This document shows, in pieces, positions 63,861 through 64,000 of a stretch of DNA of 64,000 nucleotides. Made by a program: the position numbers and the translations under genes. How positions within the stretch are numbered: position 1 is the stretch's first letter; every line of letters begins with the position of its first letter. The notes beneath the pieces were generated by a model. That model worked only from the letters and a program-made list of their open reading frames with translations, ran no database searches and was not told where the DNA came from. Source of the DNA: Dickeya undicola (lineage in GTDB: Bacteria > Pseudomonadota > Gammaproteobacteria > Enterobacterales > Enterobacteriaceae); NCBI RefSeq assembly GCF_000784735.1, contig NZ_JSYG01000001.1, positions 1 through 64,000 of the forward strand, written 5' to 3'.

Positions 63861-64000
63861 TTATTTTAGACGAACCGTTTTCACCCCATCGGACGTGCCC
63901 ACCAACGCGACATCCGCGCCGCGATTGGCGAACAACCCTACCGTTACCACACCGGCAAGCCCATTAATACGGTCCTCCATCGCTACCGCATCGGACAGAT
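63861..64000 (-). CDS. rpiA: Ribose-5-phosphate isomerase A, C-terminal fragment
   Basis: RpiA interconverts ribose-5-phosphate and ribulose-5-phosphate. Only the last 46 codons are inside the window; the 5' part lies beyond the right edge. The visible end, with [20 protein letters not shown] and the closing DGVKTVRLK, matches the C-terminus of E. coli RpiA. The TAA stop is at 63861-63863. It is too short and lacks a start, so ordinary ORF searches miss it. Confidence 0.92.
   Translation of the reverse strand, partial: LSDAVAMEDRINGLAGVVTVGLFANRGADVALVGTSDGVKTVRLK

Overview
This 64 kb window is a nearly gap-free stretch of core chromosome from a gamma-proteobacterium of the order Enterobacterales. 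Almost every protein can be aligned by eye with its Escherichia coli counterpart, often at the same length and with the same unusual start codons (TTG for carA and rpsT). I infer a soft-rot type genus such as Dickeya or a close relative, from moderate GC, an orphan chemoreceptor ending in NWETF and a YjjPB/LysE insertion beside folA. The genus is inference; the order is well supported. I see no rRNA or tRNA gene, insertion sequence, prophage, CRISPR array, defence island or biosynthetic cluster.

Layout. From 442 to about 15.4 kb: polB (SOS-controlled DNA polymerase II), rapA, rluA, djlA, then lptD-surA-pdxA-rsmA-apaG-apaH (outer-membrane biogenesis, B6 synthesis, 16S rRNA methylation, Ap4A hydrolysis) and folA facing them. 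From 15.5 to 17.5 kb: the predicted succinate exporter pair yjjP-yjjB and a LysE-type exporter. From 17.6 to 24.5 kb, all leftward: carA-carB, dapB and rihC. From 24.5 to 30.2 kb: ribF-ileS-lspA-fkpB-ispH. Then rpsT, nhaR-nhaA, dnaK-dnaJ, satP, an MFS symporter, mog, a diguanylate cyclase gene interrupted by an in-frame TGA, talB, yaaA and the threonine operon thrLABC with its attenuator. Next come a SPOUT methyltransferase, arcA, creA, rob, gpmB, yjjX, trpR, slt and ettA. The right end has a chemoreceptor, a divergent LysR/oxidoreductase pair, serA, and the 3' end of rpiA cut by the window edge.

The order polB...thrA is the mirror image of the first arc of the E. coli map, followed by the arcA-ettA block that lies on the other side of thr in E. 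coli. Lineage-specific material is confined to small insertions: yjjPB plus lysE, the MFS gene plus the cyclase, and the chemoreceptor plus the LysR/oxidoreductase pair.

Regulation can be read directly at many places: a LexA box in the polB promoter, an ARG box upstream of carA, a sigma-32 promoter at dnaK, a TrpR operator at trpR, an FNR-like site at arcA, a Thr/Ile-rich leader peptide with attenuator at thr, and a large set of intrinsic terminators between convergent genes. The least expected features are the in-frame TGA in an otherwise intact GGDEF gene, a long Q/N/S/R/Y-rich linker in DjlA, a 63-nt foldback between carA and carB, and a terminator whose T-run abuts the ribosome-binding site of rihC. 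I found no convincing new multi-gene system.
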